From Daedaleopsis sinensis (lineage: Eukaryota; Basidiomycota; Agaricomycetes; Polyporales; Polyporaceae), in contig CM066310.1 in NCBI GenBank assembly GCA_033807695.1, forward strand, positions 992,001 to 1,056,000: a stretch of DNA of 64,000 nucleotides, read 5' to 3'. The notes under the pieces are model-generated. The model was not told the DNA's origin. It saw only the letters and a list, made by a program, of their open reading frames with translations, and did no database searches. Made by a program: the position numbers and the translations under genes. Each line of letters begins with the position of its first letter. Position 1 is the first letter of the stretch. This document shows positions 34,115-45,958 of the stretch, one piece after another.

Positions 34115-34206
34115 GAATGGACTTGCGAGCGGCGGAAGGACCTCGTCGAGCTACGCTGCAGAATTGACATGCGAGCGGCGGAAGGACCGCGTCGAGCTAC
34201 GCTGCG
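34115..34206. repeat. 46-bp tandem duplication
   Basis: Two units, 34115-34160 and 34161-34206, differ at only a few positions and share the core gcgagcggcggaaggacc and gtcgagctacgctgc. They lie about 370-460 bp upstream of a TATA-like element and may be a duplicated regulatory block. Confidence 0.8.
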
Positions 34207-34576
34207 CGTGCGACGAGCACAAAGACACTCCCATGGCCATGTACCCGGTGCCAGTGAGTGCCGGCGGGCTTCGCGGGCGTGGGCGGTGTCTAGCCTGACT
34301 GGGGCTCCACAGAGGCGGCCTGCCCGATCGTTTTGCCTCGCCAGATGCGGACATCCGCGGTCGCGTGCGTGTAGGACGGCCGCGCGCGCGCTAGATTCGC
34401 ATCCGCACTGCGCCCTCGTTCTGCGCCGCGCGCCTGCCAAGGCCTGAGGTATCGCGTGCACCCTGCACCACTGGAACGCAGGCCGCAAGGCCGTGAACCA
34501 CCACAGGGGAGAGAGGGCGAGAGGGCGGGAGGGCGAGAAGCCCGAGAGGAGGCGGAAGGCCGTTTGGGGGATGGGA

Positions 34577-34582
34577 TATAAG
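34577..34582 (+). promoter_or_regulatory. TATA-like element upstream of small peptide gene
   Basis: TATAAG in a gggatataagggcgg context lies about 275 bases before the start codon at 34856, implying a long leader or a leader intron. Confidence 0.4.
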
Positions 34583-34855
34583 GGCGGAGCGGGTGACGAG
34601 CCGCCAGTGCCCATCCGCGCACCCGCCCGTCTGCTGAAGTCACCGCTGCACCAGTCCTAGTCAGCTGCAGCCCAGTCTCCAGACTCGTGTCCGCCGCACA
34701 CTCACTTGTGTGCCCGCACCCGCGCCAGCGCCATCCGCCTTCTCCCACCAGACCAGACCAGACCGTTTCGTGATCCTCCGCGCGCGCCGCATCCGACTCG
34801 TCCTTCATCTCGCTCCCTCGCTCCCTCGCTCCGTCGAACCCGACACGCACATCGC

Positions 34856-35047
34856 ATGCAGTTCCGCACGACCGTGTTCGCGTTCGCCACCGCGGGCCTG
34901 TCCGCGGCCTTCGCCTTGCCCCGCCCCGCACCCGCACCCGCGTCGGTTGCACGCATGCCGCTGCCGATGCGCCGAGCGGCCGACTCGCCGTCGGCGCGCG
35001 CGCGCAATGCTGAGGCAGACCCGTACGCCCTCCCGTGGATCCGCTGA
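34856..35047 (+). CDS. Small secreted peptide precursor, 63 residues
   Basis: I do not recognise this gene. The product has a clear signal peptide (MQFRTTVFAFATAGLSAAFA), a Pro/Ala-rich propeptide, a dibasic MRR at residues 38-40, an RAR at 48-50 and a C-terminus EADPYALPWIR. A signal peptide, basic sites and an acidic EA pair before a short aromatic C-terminus is the layout of Kex2-processed peptides such as alpha-factor-like pheromones or ribosomal peptide precursors. There is only one core and no CaaX box, so it is not a classical basidiomycete lipopeptide pheromone. A likely 3' UTR intron (GTACGT near 35055) follows the stop. It could also be a chance frame in GC-rich DNA. Confidence 0.5.
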   Translation: MQFRTTVFAFATAGLSAAFALPRPAPAPASVARMPLPMRRAADSPSARARNAEADPYALPWIR

Positions 35048-36160
35048 GCCCGTCCGTACGTCGTTTTTCTTCGCCGGGGCGGGGTGGTGTTGACCGTGGT
35101 GCTGCGTGTGCAGGACGAGCCGATCCTTCAAGCTTCAAGCTTCAACGTCAACGCGAACACTGAACCACCGTCGTCGGTAGTTTCACGGGAATGGGAGAAG
35201 TGTATGTTAGACGAGGCCGGCGTGGCTGCCGGGTGTAGCGACGCACATGTTGGCATGATGTTTGTACTATAGATGATCGACGTTCACGAGAATGCATGGC
35301 ATGGACGTAGCGATGGCGGACTCGTGGCCTTTCCGTACGCGCAGTGGTGAGCGGTAGACAGTAATGTACTCCGATCCTGCGGCGAGCATCAATATTCACA
35401 TAAACGGTCCGATGCGGAAAGTGGTTCACTCACTCAGCTGCATGGACCTCTCGTATAGCCAACGTTAAGGACGTCATCCAAGGCCGTCTTGGATGCTCGA
35501 AGGAGTCTTGCTACTAACCCTACTCGCAACGTTCTGCGTCATGGATGACTGGCACTATGCAGCACGTCCTCTAGAAGTAGCCTGCCGGTTTTGAGACTTT
35601 GGGACGAAAAGACGAGAAGTTCGAAGAGGCCCAGCGAGCGAGTACTGTGGGTTCGGGAATGTTACAGCTCTGGCCGAGGCGGGAAGATGCGCCATGCACT
35701 GATTCGATGTCTTTGGTTCCGTGCAACGGTCTTCTATACATTCAAATGTTGCTTCTGTGGACGTTGTCAACCAAGTACTCGAAGCGAAGGTAGTGAAATT
35801 TGTGACACTTACCTTCAATTTACTGCTACTAGGTAGGCCCGAGGTCGCGGGTGTATGCGCTTGTCTACTTACTGCTGTTCTTATGCTGAGACTCAAGCGC
35901 AATCCGTGTCGTATTGCACAACGTGGATAGTGAAAGAGCCGTCGACTTCATAAATTGATACGGACATTGAGCGCGACGCGGTGGAATGATTCAATGATTG
36001 GAACTCGGAGGAGGCATGGAAGCGCCCGACCTACGACCACGGAGCAAACATGGACAAACAGAGTACTCGTCGCCGCGACTGCATTTTGTCGAACCCGTCG
36101 CGGTCACCGCTCAGCCCCATCGTCCCTGCTCTCCCCACTCTCCCCGCCCGACTGTCTGCC
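35048..36160. other. Intergenic, no supported gene
   Basis: This is the stretch before the septin gene. Several frames of 60-115 codons occur on both strands but none has recognisable features. Confidence 0.5.
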
Positions 36161-37893
36161 ATGGCCGCCGCTGCTCCCACCTTCTCCGACGGTATTGGTA
36201 TCGCGAACCTCCCGAACCAGGTGAGCGCAGCGTTGCTCTCGCGCCCGCGTCCGACACAGTGACTTAACGACCCCGTTCGTACGTGTAGAGGCACAAGATT
36301 GTCGCCAAGCGCGGGGCGCACTTCACCATCATGGCGGTCGGTGAGTACATTGCCTGGCTTGTTGTGCGCACTCTCGGCTTGGTCGCTGGAACGAGACTTG
36401 GTTGTTGCGCACGGTCGGCCTGCGCTGCCACGCTGTCCTGCATCCACCAATCAAGTACTCCTCTCTACGCGTCACGACTGCGATATGAAACACCCAACCC
36501 ATCGAAGCTCGACCGTGTCTTCATCCATGCCGCGGGGTACCACGGATAGCCGTCGACCGGTTCCCTGGATGATTTATGCTTATGCTTGCGATGTACTTGG
36601 ACTTGAGCCTGTGTACTAGCTCGTGACATCGCTCGAACTCACCTACTTCCGAGACGCTTGTAGCATCATACTAATAGCTCCTCTCTAGGCGAGTCCGGCC
36701 TTGGAAAGACCACGCTCATCAACACGCTCTTCTCAACCGAGCTCTCCTCGACCAAGAACTACAACAAGCGTCACCAAAAGCAGCTCGACAAGCTCACAGA
36801 GGTCGAGATCATCAAGGCAGAGCTTGAGGAGAAACAGTTCAAGACAAAGCTCACGGTCATCGACACCCCCGGCTTCGGCGACTATGTCAACAACCGCGAC
36901 TCGTGGACTCCCATCGTCGACTTCATTGACGACCAGCACGAGGCCTACATGCGCCAGGAGCAGCAGCCCGAGCGCGTGGACAAGATTGACCTCCGGGTAC
37001 ACGCTTGCCTGTACTTCATCCGTCCCACAGGCCACACGTGAGTCATGTCGTATTCCCTATGATACCCTGATTGACTGTGCGATAGTCTGAGGCCCTTGGA
37101 CATCGAAATCATGAAGCGTCTCGGCACCCGTGCCAACCTCATCCCCGTCGTTGCCAAGGCAGACACCCTCACCCAGAATGACTTGTACACGTTCAAGCAG
37201 CGCGTATGTGCCCACTTTCCCCGCGTTCAAGTCAAGAGCCTCACCGCTTGCTTCAGATCCGTCAAGTCATCCAGGCTCAGGGCATCCGCATTTACCAGCC
37301 GCCCATCGAGTCTGACGACGAAGTCAGCGCCGAGCACGCGCGCGTCCTCTCTGAGGCCATGCCCTTCTCTATCATCGGCTCGACCGAGGACGTGACGACG
37401 CCCGACGGCCGCGTCGTCAAGGGCCGCGAGTATCTCTGGGGCGTGGCGGAGGTCGAGAACGAGAACCACTGCGACTTCCGCAAGCTGCGCTCGCTGCTCA
37501 TCCGCACGTACATGCTCGACCTCATCTCGTCGACGGAGGACTTGCACTACGAGAACTACCGGCAGGCGCAGATGGAGACGCGCAAGTTCGGCGAGCAGAA
37601 GCCGCGCAAGTTTGAGAACCCGAAGTTCAAGGAGGAGGAGGAGGCGCTCCGGAAGCGCTTCACGGAGCAGGTCAAGGCCGAGGAGGCCCGGTTCAGGCAG
37701 TGGGAGCAGCACGTACGTGGTCGATGCATGATTTTAGTGTCGCGGGCGTTTATGATGTCTTCCTACACAGCTCATCGCGGAGCGCGACCGCCTCAACAAG
37801 GACCTCGAGATGGCACACAGCGCGATCAAGGCGCTCGAGGCCGAGCTCGACAACCTCCAGGTGGGCTACGGCCGCGGCACTGGCAGGCGGTGA
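36161..37893 (+). CDS. Septin, Cdc3/Cdc12 (AspB/AspC) type
   Basis: This filament-forming GTPase acts at septa and hyphal tips. Exons 36161-36220, 36289-36340, 36689-37037, 37086-37203, 37257-37712 and 37771-37893 join to 385 residues. The start MAAAAPTFSDGIGIANLPNQ leads into the polybasic stretch RHKIVAKRG. Then come the P-loop GESGLGKTTLINTLF, switch II DTPGFGDYVNNRDSW, the AKAD base-recognition motif and the septin element ending WGVAEVENENHCDFRKLR. A C-terminal coiled coil follows (RDRLNKDLEMAHSAIKALEAELDNL). An in-frame upstream Met at 36050 exists, but the ATG at 36161 has the better context (GCCATGG). Length favours the Cdc12/AspC branch; phylogeny would decide. Intron 2 is long (348 nt). 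Confidence 0.93.
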
Positions 37894-38935
37894 AGAGCCG
37901 TCGTGCACGACGCCTCCCCTTGTCTCTACGTCACTGGTCAAAATGTCTCCCCCAACTACGATACCCCCCTCGACCTGTCCGTCCACTCGTTACACGGATC
38001 CTTGCTTGTTGTGTTCTCCCGCCCCTCGTCGACAATTGTTACCCTTATCGCTACGTTAACGTTTACCCATACATACAACATACATACCTTGCACCCAGGC
38101 GTGTTTGTGTTCGTGCCTAATGGATGTTCCGTCGCTCGTTTGGCTTTGGCTTGCGCTGTACCCATGATGTGTTCCGCGCGTTCTGGTATACATGAGTGTT
38201 GTGATGGTGGATTATCTGGCCCCGCTAGGTACCGTCGCTCGCTCGCCGCGTACTACAGATTGTTCTCGTCGAGATGCTGGGCATGTCTGCGAGTAGCTGT
38301 GATGAGTGTTATTCGACGTGATATAGATGGTGGATCACTCACTTCGCTTCATGTGCGTTCGCTCTCACTAGTGCTCTCTTCGCGAACGAATGTATCAGCG
38401 AAGACCCCGCATGCACGACAAAACTCAGGCTACTCCAAGGATGCTCTGCAAGGCATGCGTCCACACGCGTGCGCAGAGGTGTGAGCGGAGGCTCGGTCGC
38501 TGGTATGCAGAAGCGGGAGGGTGATGCCTGCTGATGTCGGCGTCCGGTGTGGTTCTCCATCAGGTGAGGACCTGGAAAGCTGTTCGCCAGGGGGCCAGGA
38601 GCGCCATTCCCCGCAATGCTGGCTTGGTTGTGCCAGAATTCTAGATACGCATAGGGGAGAAGGGGAGAAGGGGAGAGCTTGCGCACCAGTTCGCAGCGTC
38701 GCGCTGTTGGTGCTCGCGCATATGCGCCACCTGCTAGACCGGACGGACGAGCGACGCGTAAGCATGCCAGGGAGTTCGACCCAGGCTCGCGGCTTCCCGG
38801 ACGAAATCCGCTTGCCTATGGTGAGGACGGCCCAAGACAAGAATAACATCGTTAATACTACCATACATGATGCATACTATTTGGCACGATCCAAGAAGAA
38901 GGCCAGCAGACAACGACCCGCTGAATCCATTGGCA
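37894..38935. other. Intergenic, convergent 3' regions
   Basis: Septin 3' region facing the 3' end of the first F-box gene. No gene is supported. Confidence 0.5.
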
Positions 38936-41877
38936 CTATACCGTCTCAAACTTGAAGTCCAGGTCATCCTCGTTGAAGGTTTTGTCATGCCTGTCGTCAA
39001 TGTGAGATGTCATGCGGTCACAGACGAAGGAGGTCACTCACCTTGCTTTCAGGTGGTGAACAATCGCGTCCGCCGACCGCGACAACTCGGCGTAGTATCG
39101 TACATCCTTTTGATCCCCATTGCCTCCGCCAGAAGCCATACGGGCGAGCGCCTTGCAGTTGCGACAGAAGATTGGATCCTCCGGACACTCGTCCAGGCGC
39201 ACATTCACGCGAACACGAGTATCAGAATCTACCCGTGTGCCGCGTGCTGTGGGGCGCGCGGTCGACTTGCTGCGGGAAGGGAGGAGCTTAACGCACTTGC
39301 TCAGATCGGCGTGGTCTTCCATCCATACAGGGACTTCGCTGGGGCACTCAGATTGCAAAGTCGCGCTATCATGCGTTGTGAATGAGCGTGACCGCAGGGC
39401 AGGTATCTGAAGAGAGTTGTACTCACTCATCGGGGACTCGGAACGTCTTGTCCATTTGGGTTTGCTGATAAACATGCCAGACCTGTAGACAACTTGGTGA
39501 GGACATCCGCGAGACAGGACACCCTTTGGTTTGGAGTTGACTTACCAGCGACTGCCAAGACATCTTCTCCGGGGAATCAAGTCGTGGGTCTCCACATGCG
39601 CAGTAGAGCTTTTGGGAGCTCACGAGGCCGTCAAGCTCCTCCCTCTCTGTATCTCGTGGGAGACCAGCCGCGTCCAGAATTGCATGCACAGTACCTTCTC
39701 CTTCCGCCCACCACACAATATTGTAATTCGGTCTAGGAAAACCGTTTTCAGAGGCGAAGATGGACTGTCTGGGGTGCGCCTCTCGCCAGTGTTGGTGGAC
39801 CAAAGGATACGGCATCGGAGCGAGGCGAGCACTTTCGCATTTGGCGTCAGTGCACCGGAACAGAGCGCACGGCCGCTGCGCTAAGACACCCTCCGGGTCT
39901 GTGACTTCACGGCGTTTACGGCCTTTGGCCTTGGCCTTGCTCTTGCTTTTGCTCTGCTCGCCTGAGGGTACAGACGCGGCGAGTGCGCTCATGACATCGA
40001 TAATGTAGTCCTTTGCTTGTCCCTGTACAGCCTCGTATGCATCTGGCACCCTTTCAGGAGCGAGCGGTGCGCGAGCGGCCCCGGAGATATGGTCGTCCAG
40101 TTCGGAGAAGAAACGGCCGCCGTCGTGCCGGTTGGGTAGGACGTCGTAGCCATAGGCTTCGCCGATAATATCAGCGAGAACCATCCAGTGCTCTTCGAAG
40201 TCCGCTTGGAGACGTGCGTCGTGCGTTTTGGCGAACCAGACTGCGCGTGCCTCCGCCTCGTGCTCGCATTGCTGGGACGACTTTGGAGGGCTATATTGAA
40301 GGGCACTGGCTCTGACGAGCTCGAGATTGCCCTCGGCGGACATTTGCTCCAAGGACGAGTTCATGCATGCGTGACAGAATTCTTCTTCTTGGAGTTCGCG
40401 GATGACACTGTATCATTTTAAGGTGAGCAGCGGGGATAGAAGCTAAGAAATCACTGACTCGTGAAGCACTGCGACCGCGTCAATGGATATCCGACGCGAC
40501 TGAGTGAAGATCTGGTCCCAGAAATTGAGCAATGTCCCGGTCTGTGTTGGATGCGAGATCATCAGCAAAGCGGCCATACTGTCAGGTGATCTGTGTACCA
40601 TCTGTCTCCGAAGAACGGCTTCCGCCTGCTGAAGAAGCGTAGGCATCAGTTGCTCCAATATGGGGGTCGGAGGGACCGGCCATAACATCTTCAGCACTCT
40701 GTCAATATGCGGTGTGTAGTACCATTGGCCGATCGTATGGGTACACGGATCAATCCTTGAGAGGTTGCTTTGAGGCCAGTTAGTAACATCTGCCGGTAAA
40801 CAATGGTGGCTAGGGTCAACACTGCCACGATGACGAAACTGGGGGTTTCTCACCGATTGACTGCTCAGAAGGTATCAATGTGAGTACAGCGTCGCGGACG
40901 GCGTCCGGAACACCGTCGAATAGTGTGGTCCCGTTGACAATCCTGGAACGACATCAGAAGGTGAACATTGTGAGCACACGCAACACTGACTGATTTTCGA
41001 AACAGGTTCCACAAAATCGCACGCCCAGTGCATAGTCGACGAAGTAAGACCCGGTCTGGCCACATTCCTACAACAGGTATTCAGACAAGGCATCAAGGGA
41101 GTTCAGCATTTGTGAAACGTACCATACAGTGATTGTCGAAGATGAGTGCCACATAGAACGGTGGGCCCATGTCTTCGGGGCATGGAGGCAGACCAGGGAC
41201 TGAGCTGAGCGCTGCCTGCCAACACCGATGTTTGTCTCTGCTTAGCAACTCGGCGCGTAGGGTGTGTGACGTCCGTGCAAGTTGCAGCAAGCTCAATGGA
41301 TGCATGTGATGCATCAACTGAAGGACAGGTCATCAGACCCTCGATATTGATAGGACCCAGGCATTAGGACACGCACTTCGAGGAAGACTTCGAGAGGCAG
41401 ATTCATGAAACTGCTGTTCGCTTGTGGCTTTCGCGTCGAAGTCCCCTCCATTAGTTTGGGTGGATCTGAAGCTGAGCCGGACAGCGCTGGTGGCCGTAGA
41501 GACCATGCTAATTGTGCACGGAAATCCTCTACAAGTATCAATTGCAATACCACGATGAGACTCAAACGGTGTAGCTGTACCCTGCACTAATGTTACGAAC
41601 CGATATAGTTTGAGGCATGTGTAGCCTCGCACGCCTCCTTCTCTGTGCGTATTTGCGACTCTTGGTCGTTTAGATCCAAGTCTAACAAGCTGTACCCAGA
41701 TGCAACGACGTCAGTAAGTTCAAAATTCAACTTCTGATAGTATGTTGTAGTATTACCCTCGCAGCCTTTCCTCGCAGTCTTCCATAGCGACGAAGCTGAC
41801 AATGAGCGTAATGTGATGAGTTCGATGAGTATGTGCGGAAGAACAAGGAGGACGCGTTGCGTTGACGCGTCGGTCAC
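38936..41877 (-). CDS. F-box protein, Agaricomycete family (paralogue 1)
   Basis: This multi-exon gene encodes a probable substrate receptor of an SCF ubiquitin ligase. A first exon near 41607-41877 gives about 90 residues without clear features. The next exon supplies the F-box NLPLEVFLE, continued after an intron by LMHHMHPLSLLQLARTSHTL and SVPGLPPCPEDMGPPFYVAL. A Cys-rich segment (CGQTGSYFVDYALGVRFCGTCF) may bind zinc. The long middle exon (about 39550-40400) contains LPNRHDGGRFF, a CALFRCTDAKCE cluster with HQHWREAHP, and LYCACGDPRL. Later exons give CPEDPIFCRNCKALAR and end HDKTFNEDDLDFKFETV. The same architecture follows at 42554-45275. The target cannot be predicted; the first-exon join is the weakest part. 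Confidence 0.72.
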
Positions 41878-42553
41878 CGTCGCAGGACGCCACGAGTAAG
41901 TACTGGCCGCGGCAGTCGCGCTACTTCAGGGCAGGTCATTACGCGTCTCCATAAGCGCTCACCAGTCTCGACTCGGAGGACACCAATATTTAATTCTAGA
42001 TCTGAAGTACCTCAGAGTCTCATCCTTTGTCGCGCATTTTTCTCGTGCCCAGACGTACTGTGTGTATCGCCCGCACCCCCACCACCGCGGCTACCCAGAC
42101 GTCTCGGGGATACACACAGTACGTCTGGGCACGAGACTTGAAGTTGCGCATCATCTTGTCGACTTGGGACTCAGAAAGAGATACATAAATTTACCGAGGC
42201 CGTCAGCTCAGTGAGCTTGAACAGTTTGTACAGCTAGTCGTTTGCAGAGAAACAACATATTTCAGCGCAGCTGACACCAGTGCGTCTACTACTACTTTAG
42301 ACACCTCACATTCCCTAGAATCGGGCCGGCGCACTTGAACCTATCTCATTGCCGCGGGGCATTTCTCTGTTTCCATATATCCCCTTCTTGCTCTCGCAAT
42401 CTGCTCTTTTTGCTGTTCAAATATGCAAGAGCCTTTCTCGTCGACCACGTTTCGTCACGTAGATCTAGAGAGTGATAACCGCGCCGAGGCTCCCATGACT
42501 TTTCTCCCGCACTGGAGAGCCCTCATTTAGTCTCACTAGCGACAATACCCATC
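41878..42553. other. Intergenic between F-box paralogues
   Basis: This is the upstream region of paralogue 1 and 3' side of paralogue 2. Its main feature is the perfect inverted repeat at 42041-42136. Confidence 0.55.
42041..42136. repeat. Perfect 28-bp inverted repeat with 40-bp spacer
   Basis: The left arm 42041-42068 starts tctcgtgcccagacgtact and is exactly complementary in reverse to the right arm 42109-42136. The 40-base spacer is C-rich and itself starts with gcccg and ends with cggg. A 28-bp perfect stem is far above chance and could extrude as a cruciform, form an RNA hairpin or mark the ends of a tiny insertion. Confidence 0.93.
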
Positions 42554-45275
42554 CTACACATGAAACACCAAGTCATCCTCCTGGAACAGCTTTCCATGCC
42601 TGCGATCCAATGGGAGTGGTGAGCCGCAACACATCTCGAGACTACAACGGATCCGGACACGAGAACTGGCAGGAGGATGTCGACTACTCACTTTGCTCTC
42701 AGATGGTGAACGATCGCGTCCGCTGAAGGCGGCAGCCGGATCAGATGGCCCATGCTCTCCGGTAGCTTGACTGCCGCAGCAAGCGTGCTACAGGCCCGAC
42801 AGACGACTGCAGATCTCTCAGGACGCCCGGAGAGGCACGCATTGACACGCGCGCGTGTGTATGGATCTGCATGCGTCGATGCAGGCGGTGTGGCTTGGGG
42901 GCGGGAGGTGAGAGTGATGCATTCTCCGAGGTTAGCGTGGTCTTCAATCCATAGCAGGAGGTCTGGCGCGAGCCTACTACTCGTTCCGGATGAGGTTGCT
43001 TGAGTACGTTACGTGGAAGCAGACGAACTGATGAGTTCTAGCGACGAGGACGTACCTGCTTGAAGCTACGCGGAACTGAGCGTCCAGTTCTAGTTGTTTG
43101 TGGACGTGCCACACCTGCCATTATGGAAAGCGCGCACATCAGAATGTGAAGGTTGAAGTAGTCTGAAGCAGGGAACCGCGGGGTCTACTTACTAGCGACT
43201 CCCAGTGCGGGCCACTGCCCGAGCCGCGAGTCGGATATAGCACAGGGTCTCCGCATGTGCAACAGAGCTGCCGGGACTTGACGAAGTTGCCTAGTTTGTC
43301 CAACCCCGTCGTACGCGGTAGGTTGACCGCGTCCAATATCATATTGACTGTATCTTCTCCTTCCGCCCACCATTCGAGGTGGAGCGCCCCTCTGGCGTCG
43401 TCCGAGGGGTCGCCTTGAATGGACCAGATGGACCGGTCAGGGTGCGCCTCCCGCCAATGAGCGTGGATGACAGGGAACATCATTGGAGTAGTGCCACCCG
43501 CCTCGCAAGTCGGATGGCGACAGCGGAAGAGGGCGTATGCGTGCATAAAGACATTCGTCGATGAGTCCCGGCGGGACGGCGCGCGCAGTACAGGCCCGCT
43601 CCCTTTGCTCGCCTTCGAGAGGCGCTTTGGGGTGAGCGGGATAGGTTTTGAGAAGCAGGTGAGGACGCTAGCGATGTATTCGTCCACCAGCTCGTTGATG
43701 TCGTCATGGGCAGTCAATACCCTGTCCTCATCGACGGGTACACGGGCAGCCTCAGGCTCGACATTGACAACGTCGTCGAAGAGACGGCCGCCGTCGTGTC
43801 GATTGGGGAGGAGATCTTTGTCGTATCCATCCAGAATATCGGACGGGAGGTTCACCCACACGTCTTCTAGCTCGCGATAGCGCGCCTCGAGCCGTGCGTC
43901 GTGCGTATGTGTGTACCAGTTTTCGCGTGCGTCTGCCTCGCGCTCTCGCTGGCTTAATGATTTCGCAGGGTCGTGCTGGAGAGCCTTTGCGACATGGGAG
44001 ACCCCGTGGGCGAAAATCGGTAGGAGTGAAGATCGCAGAGCTGGTGCACGATATTTGTTTTGGAGGTGTTGAACGACGCTTCGGAAGAGTAGGTCGATAG
44101 ACAAAGATGCTGATGTGATGGTGTCACTCACTTGTGCATCTCTTCTGTCGCACTGGGAATCTGCCGTATCCCGTCGAAGATGTGATTCCAGGCATCGAGT
44201 AACACTCCGATCTTATGTAAACAGGAAGAGTTGTTCATTATGTGGCGAGCGTGCGCACATAACAATAACATACACATACCATCTGTCTCTGCTTCACCAC
44301 TTCTATCTGCTTGCGCAAAAGAGGCACGAGCTTTTCTACTTCCCGCACTGGAGGAATCGGCCACATCAGGCTCAGGATTGCGTCGACGTGCGGTCGGCAG
44401 TACCATTCTCCGACGACATGGGTGCTCGGATCGATTCTTGAGAGGTCATCTTCCAAGTGCCAGCCAGAAATGTCTAGTATCCGAGTGAGCAACCCAATGA
44501 AGCTGTTAAAAACGCCCGTAGGCTGCTCACCGATCGTCTGTTCGGAAGGAACGAGCATCAGTACGACATCACGGACGGCGTCCGGAACGCCGTCAAATAG
44601 AGCTGAGCCTTGTACAACACTGCGAAAGTGAGTATGCTTAGCACCTCCCAACTTCAGTTGTTGTTTAAGTATCGCACTAACTCATTCTCGAAACATGTGT
44701 CGCAGAGTCGGACACCAAGGGAGTAGTCTGCAAGATACGACTCGCCATCTCCGCACACCTAGTCGCTCAATAGGCTCGGGCACGGAACAATCATTTGGAA
44801 CGAGCAATGGACGTACCATGCAGTGGTCATCGAAGACGAGCGCCACGTAGTATGGCAGGCTGATGTCGCCCGGACACGGGGGCAGGCCGGGAACGGAGTC
44901 GAGGGATGTCTCCCAAAGTTTGCGACTGTCCTGCGTCAGTACGGCGGCGCGGAGCAGGCGCGAAGTGCGCGCGAGCTGTAGTAGGCTAAGAGGGTGCATG
45001 TGGTGCGCCATCTGTCCGCGTACAGAACAGGTCAATACTTGATCACTGGCCACGCCCATTGCGGCACGCACCTCCAATAAGACTCCGGGAGGCAAGTCCG
45101 CAAAGCAGTTACATGCTTGTGGACGTCCTTCGGTCGGCGGCGTCAGGTCTGGACCAGCTTCTGCCGGAACTGGCCGCAGTCGAAGGGAGCATGCAAGCGT
45201 TCTTTCGGCTCGTCGCAGTAACGCAGACGAGGAATCTGAGTTCCGGGTGACGCTTCCTTTGTGTAGCTTTTGAAA
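42554..45275 (-). CDS. F-box protein, Agaricomycete family (paralogue 2, 5' end unresolved)
   Basis: This is the tandem paralogue of the gene at 38936. In order it shows FADLPPGVLLE with MAHHMHPLSLLQLARTSRLL and SVPGLPPCPGDISLPYYVAL (F-box region). A central exon at about 43200-44100 follows, with LPNRHDGGRLFDDV, YALFRCRHPTCEAGG with HAHWREAHPDRS and LCCTCGDPVLY. The final exons include ERSAVVCRACSTLAA, SADAIVHHLRAK and a C-terminus HGKLFQEDDLVFHV. The exon that starts the F-box domain is open up to about 45360 with no Met, so the first exon lies upstream and was not found. Cys/His pairs shared with the paralogue suggest zinc sites. Local gene duplication is evident. Confidence 0.7.
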
Positions 45276-45958
45276 CTGTAGTAGCCTGCCAGGAGACAGA
45301 AATATGGCAGAGCGAATGAGGATAGTGACATATAATGATCACGGATCTATGATTTTGACTTCACCGTTTGAGTCTTTCGTCGCGTTGTTGCATGTTATGA
45401 TCAATGATCAATGATCAATCACAAAGGAAATTGCTCGACCAGCTGGTGGTTACTTGTAAGTACTTGAACTTTAAGTTTAGCAGCTGTGCTCGTCCGCGTC
45501 GTTGGTTAACTTGCTGACGTTCAGCCCAGGCGCCTCACGGTCTCGATGTTCAGGGCAGGCTCTTCAGTTTATTTCAGTATCGTCTGCCACATGAGCGCCG
45601 ACTCGGACGAAAGGACGACGCGGTAAGCCCTTTCCTTAGCAATCGCGCGGTGATTTTGGTTATAGCTTCGCTTTACATCGATAACGCAGTATGCTAGTGA
45701 GACAACACAACTGCATATTCTCAGAGCGTGGACTGTGAAAATGACAGGATCATCGTGTCCCGCGAACTTGGCTTTAGTAACCTCAGGCAAGGAATCCTCC
45801 GGCGAGAGGACACCTCCAACTTCAGTCACTCTGCACTAGTCCGTATTCCACAGGTGTCCAGCAACACCTCAAGTCGAGGCTTATTAAGGGTGCCATCTCC
45901 CTCGTGCACCGTAAGGCTCGCTATATCTGAGCCTACTCCCGCAGCCTGGCAGCCTAGC
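45276..45958. other. Intergenic or undetected first exon of F-box paralogue 2
   Basis: The missing 5' exon of the F-box gene may be here. A short tandem tract of atgatca units lies near 45395-45418. No other feature was recognised. Confidence 0.4.

Larger units (their letters stand above)
33234..34855. other. Intergenic, GC-rich, with tandem duplication
   Basis: This holds the hydrophobin 3' region and a very GC-rich block (33.7-34.8 kb) whose long frames on both strands look compositional. It contains the 46-bp tandem duplication and the presumed promoter of the small peptide gene, with a TATA-like element at 34577. Confidence 0.5.
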
